A stretch of 9,849 nt of DNA, taken from assembly GCA_030067055.1 (NCBI GenBank), contig JASJAL010000142.1, forward strand, positions 1 through 9,849. The letters run 5' to 3'. Below the pieces are notes generated by a model, which was not told where the DNA came from, did not search any database, and saw only the letters and a list, made by a program, of their open reading frames with translations. Each line of letters opens with the position of its first letter. Position 1 is the stretch's first letter. A program made the position numbers and the translations under genes. The stretch comes from Kiloniellales bacterium (GTDB lineage: Bacteria; Pseudomonadota; Alphaproteobacteria; Kiloniellales; JAKSBE01). Of this stretch, positions 6,160 through 9,849 are shown piece after piece.

Positions 6160-7572
6160 ATGAATCGACGACACTTCCTTTCGACGGCGGGCTCGGCCTT
6201 GAGCCTTTCCGCCCTGGCACCGAGCCTGGTGCACGCCGTCGGCACGCCGGAGCCCAAGGTGCTGGAGGCCCGGCCCGCGACCGCGCCGCTGATGGGCGAC
6301 GCGGCACCGCCGGCCGCGGTCTGGGCCTACGACGGCAAGGTGCCGGGCCCGGTGATCCGAGTGAAGCAGGGCGAAGAGTTGCACCTGCGTTTCGATAACA
6401 AGCTCGAGCAGCCCTCGACCATCCACTGGCACGGCATCCGCATCGACAACGCCATGGACGGTGTCGCCGGCCTGACCCAAGCGGCGGTGCCGCCGGGCGA
6501 GAGCTTCGACTACGTCTTCACCCCGCCCGACGCCGGTACCTACTGGTACCATCCGCACAATCGGACCTGGGAGCAGATGGCCCGCGGCCTCTACGGCCTG
6601 CTGATCGTCGAGGAGGCCGAGCCACCGGCGGTCGACCGGGACCTGGCCCTGGCCTTCGACGACTGGCGCCTGGGCGAGGACGGCCAGATCGACGAGGCCA
6701 GCCTCGGCCACATGAGGGACTGGTCGCACGCCGGCCGGCTCGGCAACTGGCTGACCGTCAACGGCGTGTCGCAGCCGGAGATCCCCTTGCGCCAGGGCGA
6801 GCGCCTGCGACTGCGCCTCGCCAACTGCTGCAACGCCCGGGTGCTGTCGCTGCGGCTCGACGGCCACGCGGCCTGGCTGGTGGCGCTCGACGGCCAGCCC
6901 ATCGCCCCTTACCAGCCGGACGACGGCGTCATCACCCTGGCTCCGGCCCAGCGGGCCGACCTGATCGTCGACGCCGCGCTCCGTCCCGGCGCCCGCACAG
7001 CGATCCTCGAGGTCAGCGGCCAATACGCGCTCGAGGCCGGCTACCTCGCCTACCAATCCGAGACGGCCCTACGCGAGGCGCCACTGCCGCCACCCGCCGC
7101 CCTGCCGGACAACCCCCTGCCGCGGGTGCTGGACCTGAACGGCGCCCTGCGCCAGGAGCTGCTGATGGAAGGCGGCGCCATGGGCCGTATGGCCGGCGCC
7201 CGCCACAAGGGCCGGCGCATGGGGATGCGCGAGCTGGTCGACCAGGGCATGGTCTGGGCCTTCAACGGCATCGCGGGCATGACCGAGGAGCCGCTGCTGC
7301 GCGTCGAGCGGGGCCGCACCGCGGTGATCGCGATGATAAACGACACCGCCTGGCCGCACGCCTTGCACCTGCACGGCCATCACTTCCGGGTCGTCGAGCG
7401 CAACGGCGAAGCCCAGGGCGACACGCCCTGGCGCGACACCGTCCTGCTCGAGCGAGACGACAAGGCCAGTATCGCCTTCCTCGCCGACAACGCCGGCAAG
7501 TGGATGCTGCACTGTCACATGCTGGAGCACCAGGCCGCCGGCATGGCGACCTGGATCGAGGTCGTGGGGTGA
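6160..7572 (+). CDS. Tat-exported multicopper oxidase (CueO-like cuproxidase)
   Basis: This 470-residue three-domain multicopper oxidase begins with a twin-arginine signal (MNRRHFLSTAG, then a hydrophobic stretch to about Ala26), so it is exported folded. All four copper-binding blocks are intact. They are H89-W-H91-G, H131-P-H133 (YWYHPHNRTWEQMARGLYG), H400-x2-H403-x-H405 (HALHLHGHH), and H451-C452-H453-x3-H457 with Met462 as the likely type 1 axial ligand. A segment with seven Met residues at about 336-374 precedes the last domain and recalls, in shorter form, the Met-rich Cu(I) loop of CueO. Such enzymes oxidise Cu(I) to the less toxic Cu(II) with O2 in the periplasm. The start at 6160 is chosen because the Tat signal begins there; the ribosome-binding site is weak. 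It is third in the operon behind a CueR-type promoter, which supports a copper-detoxification role. Laccase-type activity on phenols cannot be excluded. Confidence 0.93.
   Translation: MNRRHFLSTAGSALSLSALAPSLVHAVGTPEPKVLEARPATAPLMGDAAPPAAVWAYDGKVPGPVIRVKQGEELHLRFDNKLEQPSTIHWHGIRIDNAMDGVAGLTQAAVPPGESFDYVFTPPDAGTYWYHPHNRTWEQMARGLYGLLIVEEAEPPAVDRDLALAFDDWRLGEDGQIDEASLGHMRDWSHAGRLGNWLTVNGVSQPEIPLRQGERLRLRLANCCNARVLSLRLDGHAAWLVALDGQPIAPYQPDDGVITLAPAQRADLIVDAALRPGARTAILEVSGQYALEAGYLAYQSETALREAPLPPPAALPDNPLPRVLDLNGALRQELLMEGGAMGRMAGARHKGRRMGMRELVDQGMVWAFNGIAGMTEEPLLRVERGRTAVIAMINDTAWPHALHLHGHHFRVVERNGEAQGDTPWRDTVLLERDDKASIAFLADNAGKWMLHCHMLEHQAAGMATWIEVVG
7558..7572 (+). promoter_or_regulatory. Ribosome-binding site and stop/start overlap coupling two genes
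   Basis: GAGG (7558-7561) is followed after seven bases by GTGA, in which the GTG start of the glycohydrolase and the TGA stop of the multicopper oxidase share bases 7569-7572. This layout is typical of translational re-initiation and decides the GTG start. Confidence 0.75.
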
Positions 7573-8654
7573 TAGATCGGCGGGAGCCGGCGGCACTGTT
7601 CGAACGATTTGCGGGTTGCCTTCTGGGCGGAGCGGTCGGAGACGCGCTTGGCGCCGCAGTCGAGTTCCATTCTCAAGAGGAAATCACCGAGGAGTTTGGC
7701 ACCGGCGGCATTCGGGACTTCGCCTCTGCCTACGGCCGGCGCGGTGCGATCACGGACGACACGCAGATGACTCTCTTCACTGCCGAGGGTCTCATCCGCG
7801 CCGCCTTGCAGTCCACCGAGGGCACGCCCTACGACGCGACAGTTTCGGTGCACTCGGCCTATTTGCGCTGGCTCACCACCCAGGACGAACGGCCACCTGA
7901 TCCCGGTCAGGATCACCTGTCGAATGGCTGGTTGATCGGAATTCCCTCCCTGCATGCCTCTCGGGCTCCTGGCTTTAGCTGCCTCTCGGCACTACAGAGC
8001 GGGCGGATCGGAAGCATGGCTGCGCCGATCAACAACAGCAAAGGTTGCGGCGGGCTCATGCGCGCTGCACCGGCCGGCCTGATGTCGGCCGGCGACGCCG
8101 ATCTGGCATTCCGCCTGGGTTGTGAGACGGCGGCAATTACCCACGGTCACCCGACAGGGTTTCTTTCCGCCGGCGCCTTTGCGGTAGTCATCAACCGACT
8201 GGTCGCTGGCGAGACACTCGCCGCCGCCATCGCGAACGGCCGAGAACGACTTCTGAAGGAAAGCGACTCAGGGGAGACCCTGTCGGCAATCGACACGGCT
8301 CTCGTCAAGGCCGACGCGGCACCGCTCCCCATCGAAGAAGCCGGTCTCGGTCAGGGCTGGGTGGCGGAAGAGGCCCTTGCGATCTCGCTTTACTGTGCCT
8401 TGGTCGAGCAAGACTTGGAGGAAGCAGTCGTTCGGGCGGTCAATCATTCCGGCGACAGCGACTCGACCGGAGCGATCACGGGAAACCTCCTCGGCGCCGC
8501 CCAGGGGATTGGCGGCATTCCGGCCCGCTGGCTGGAGCATCTGGAGCTTCGGAGGGAAATGCTTCGCCTTGCCGAAGACATGACGGCAGTGGTCAGCGGT
8601 CGAATCGAGAGTCCGCCCGACGGCGACTGGTTACGGAACTATCCGCCCGGCTGA
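7569..8654 (+). CDS. ADP-ribosylglycohydrolase family protein
   Basis: This protein of 361 residues belongs to the DraG/ARH-type hydrolases that remove ADP-ribose from proteins or small molecules using two Mg ions. All family blocks are visible: GCLLGGAVGDALGAAVEF near 16-33, the metal-binding T62-D-D-T65, and a central NNSKGCGGLMRAAPAG. After these come THGHPTGFLSAGAFA and the second metal site GDSDSTG at 295-301 (Asp296, Asp298, Thr300). The start is GTG at 7569, which overlaps the TGA of the oxidase (GTGA, 4 bp). It has GAGG at 7558-7561 with a 7-nt spacing, so translation is probably coupled. Earlier in-frame starts lie inside the oxidase gene. No signal peptide is seen, so it acts in the cytoplasm, unlike the three upstream products. 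Wobble positions look less G/C-biased than in the oxidase, a visual impression that hints at a separate origin. The target is unknown. Confidence 0.92.
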   Translation: MIDRREPAALFERFAGCLLGGAVGDALGAAVEFHSQEEITEEFGTGGIRDFASAYGRRGAITDDTQMTLFTAEGLIRAALQSTEGTPYDATVSVHSAYLRWLTTQDERPPDPGQDHLSNGWLIGIPSLHASRAPGFSCLSALQSGRIGSMAAPINNSKGCGGLMRAAPAGLMSAGDADLAFRLGCETAAITHGHPTGFLSAGAFAVVINRLVAGETLAAAIANGRERLLKESDSGETLSAIDTALVKADAAPLPIEEAGLGQGWVAEEALAISLYCALVEQDLEEAVVRAVNHSGDSDSTGAITGNLLGAAQGIGGIPARWLEHLELRREMLRLAEDMTAVVSGRIESPPDGDWLRNYPPG

Positions 8655-8663
8655 GCCCTCAGA

Positions 8664-8680
8664 CTGCAGGAATCCTGCAG
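8664..8680. repeat. Perfect 17-bp palindrome between convergent genes
   Basis: CTGCAGGA, central A, TCCTGCAG sits 9 bp after the glycohydrolase stop, in the 90-bp gap before the convergent alpha/beta-hydrolase stop. In RNA it would form a stem of 6-7 bp with a 3-5 nt loop on either strand. No T-run follows on either side, so a bidirectional terminator is only possible, not shown. It could also be a protein-binding site. Confidence 0.5.
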
Positions 8681-8744
8681 TAACATCTGCTTTGCCCAAT
8701 CGTCACCCGACATCGGCCGAACCGATCGTGTCCAATAAAGAGCA

Positions 8745-9623
8745 TCAGGCATCGCAGCGGCCGAGGAATTGGACCAGCGCCCGGCGATGCTCTTCCTCGT
8801 TCAGGGCCGCGATGTGCCTGCCACCTTCGAGTTGCCACAAGGCCTTCGGTTCCCCGGCGGCCTCGAAAAGGGCCTCGCCGTGGTGCGGCGGTACGATCCG
8901 GTCCGCTTGTCCGTGGATGACGAGAACGGGTGTGGGACTTATCTCGACGATCGCCTCCGCCGGGCGGAAGTCGTCGGTCATTATCTGTGCCAGCGGCCAC
9001 TGCAACGGCCAGGTCAGCCAGACGGCGGCCAGCTTTTCCCGGGTGATCCCACGGTAGTCCGAGGGCGCGCCTTCAATGACCAGCGCCTTGATCTCGTGCC
9101 GCCGCGGCGAGGCCGCCAGCGCCGTCAACGCGACCGCGCCGCCCAGGCTCTGGCCGAAGACGATTACATTCTCTGGCGCAATCTCCTCCTTCGACAGCAA
9201 AGCATCCAGCGCCGCGTCGAAATCGCGTTGCAGTCCGGACAAGCTGGGTGCGCCCGGCGAGCGGCCATAGCCACGATAATCGAAGATCAGCACGCCGTAG
9301 CCCGCCGCCGGAAGCCAGGCGACGATCGGCAGGTGCGTGCTTACGTTGCCGGCATTGCCGTGCAGGAAGAGGATGCTGCAGCCGGTATCGCGGTCCGGCT
9401 CGGCGGGCAGGAACCAGCCGTGCAGCGCCAGCCCGTCGGACGTATCGATGCTAAGCTCCCGGTAGGAAAGCCCGAGGCGACCCGGATCGCCGGCCAGTTG
9501 TGACTCCGGATAGAAGAGCAAGCTCTCGCAGGCAGCGAGCATCAGACAGGCCGCGACCGACAGGACGATGCGTCCGGCCCTAGTTGCCGGGTTCCTGGAT
9601 CCTGACTCTGTTGCGCCGCCCAT
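8745..9623 (-). CDS. Alpha/beta-hydrolase lipoprotein (ABHD13/BEM46-like)
   Basis: This 292-residue protein starts with a lipoprotein signal: basic residues around 10-18, a hydrophobic run, and the lipobox LAAC with Cys32, followed by the family-typical LLFYP. The hydrolase fold has LFLHGNAGN (oxyanion region, about 85-93) and FDYRGYGRSPG. The nucleophile elbow is G157-Q-S159-L-G-G, the likely Asp is Asp241 (HGQADRIVP) and the His is His270 (GGRHIA), so the triad looks complete. It should be lipid-anchored at the cell envelope and act as a serine hydrolase on an unknown ester or amide. The ATG at 9623 gives a normal signal length. A TTG at 9659 would add 12 residues, and neither has a clear Shine-Dalgarno. 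It lies 40 bp downstream of the ArsR-family gene on the same strand and is probably co-transcribed with it. Confidence 0.88.
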   Translation of the reverse strand: MGGATESGSRNPATRAGRIVLSVAACLMLAACESLLFYPESQLAGDPGRLGLSYRELSIDTSDGLALHGWFLPAEPDRDTGCSILFLHGNAGNVSTHLPIVAWLPAAGYGVLIFDYRGYGRSPGAPSLSGLQRDFDAALDALLSKEEIAPENVIVFGQSLGGAVALTALAASPRRHEIKALVIEGAPSDYRGITREKLAAVWLTWPLQWPLAQIMTDDFRPAEAIVEISPTPVLVIHGQADRIVPPHHGEALFEAAGEPKALWQLEGGRHIAALNEEEHRRALVQFLGRCDA

Positions 9624-9663
9624 TGTCGGGAGCTTGCTAGGGCCTCTCGGCCACTTCAAGGCC

Positions 9664-9849
9664 CTAGGCCACGCGCCGTCCGCCGCCTCGCTTGCGCCCG
9701 CTTCCGCAGTAGCTTTCGTGCAGGAAGCCCATCAGTGCCTGGATGTCGTCGCGGGCCAGGCTGTAGTGGATGGTCTGGCCCTCGCGCCGGGTCTTGACCA
9801 GGCCGTCCTTGCGCAGCAACGCCAGCTGCTGCGACATGGTGGGCCCGCG
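9664..9849 (-). CDS. ArsR-family transcriptional regulator, C-terminal part
   Basis: The minus strand is open from the right edge to a TAG at 9664-9666, giving the last 61 residues of a small regulator whose N-terminus is outside the window. The visible part covers the recognition helix (GPTMSQQLALLRKDGLV) and the beta-wing (KTRREGQTIHYSL), both typical of ArsR/SmtB proteins. The final helix is DIQALMGFLHESYCG, and a basic Gly/Arg/Lys-rich tail ends the protein. The single Cys near the end (about 48 of the visible residues) sits where BigR/SqrR-type sulfur-responsive ArsR members often have one of their two cysteines. The partner Cys, if any, would be in the missing part. The metal-binding motif region of classic ArsR is also out of view. 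It is upstream of the lipoprotein hydrolase gene. Family assignment is firm; the signal sensed is unknown. Confidence 0.85.
   Translation of the reverse strand, partial: RGPTMSQQLALLRKDGLVKTRREGQTIHYSLARDDIQALMGFLHESYCGSGRKRGGGRRVA

Overview
The window looks like a chromosomal segment from a GC-rich alphaproteobacterium, plausibly a free-living Rhodospirillales-type organism. Support comes from the strong G/C bias at wobble positions, the families present (MttB-like methyltransferase, GMC dehydrogenase, cytochrome c'/c-556) and an alphaproteobacterial-style CueR/HmrR operator. This placement is inferred, because there is no marker gene. No tRNA, rRNA, CRISPR array, insertion sequence or phage gene was seen.

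Region 1 (1-3463) resembles a small methylated-amine or quaternary-amine catabolism locus. The N-terminal half of a trimethylamine methyltransferase (MttB) family protein runs off the left edge on the minus strand. A LysR-type regulator is divergent from it, across a 110-bp intergenic region with several dyads. A choline-dehydrogenase-like GMC flavoenzyme follows the regulator on the plus strand.

Region 2 (3475-4683, minus) is one unrecognised gene for a protein with four predicted membrane helices and a large, probably periplasmic, C-terminal domain. It converges tightly on the GMC gene and diverges from region 3.

Region 3 (4858-8654, plus) is the most informative part. A near-ideal CueR/HmrR-type (MerR family) copper-responsive promoter, with a 19-bp spacer and a perfect 17-bp dyad, precedes four genes in one direction. 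These encode a membrane-anchored cytochrome c, a periplasmic cytochrome c'/c-556-like protein, a Tat-exported CueO-like multicopper oxidase, and an ADP-ribosylglycohydrolase. The last gene has a GTG start that overlaps the oxidase stop codon by four bases. The first three form a plausible periplasmic copper-oxidation and electron-transfer set. The hydrolase is a cytoplasmic protein whose link to copper is not obvious.

Region 4 (8664-9849) starts with a perfect palindrome in the gap between converging genes. On the minus strand it carries an alpha/beta-hydrolase lipoprotein gene and, upstream of it, the C-terminal part of an ArsR-family regulator cut by the right edge.
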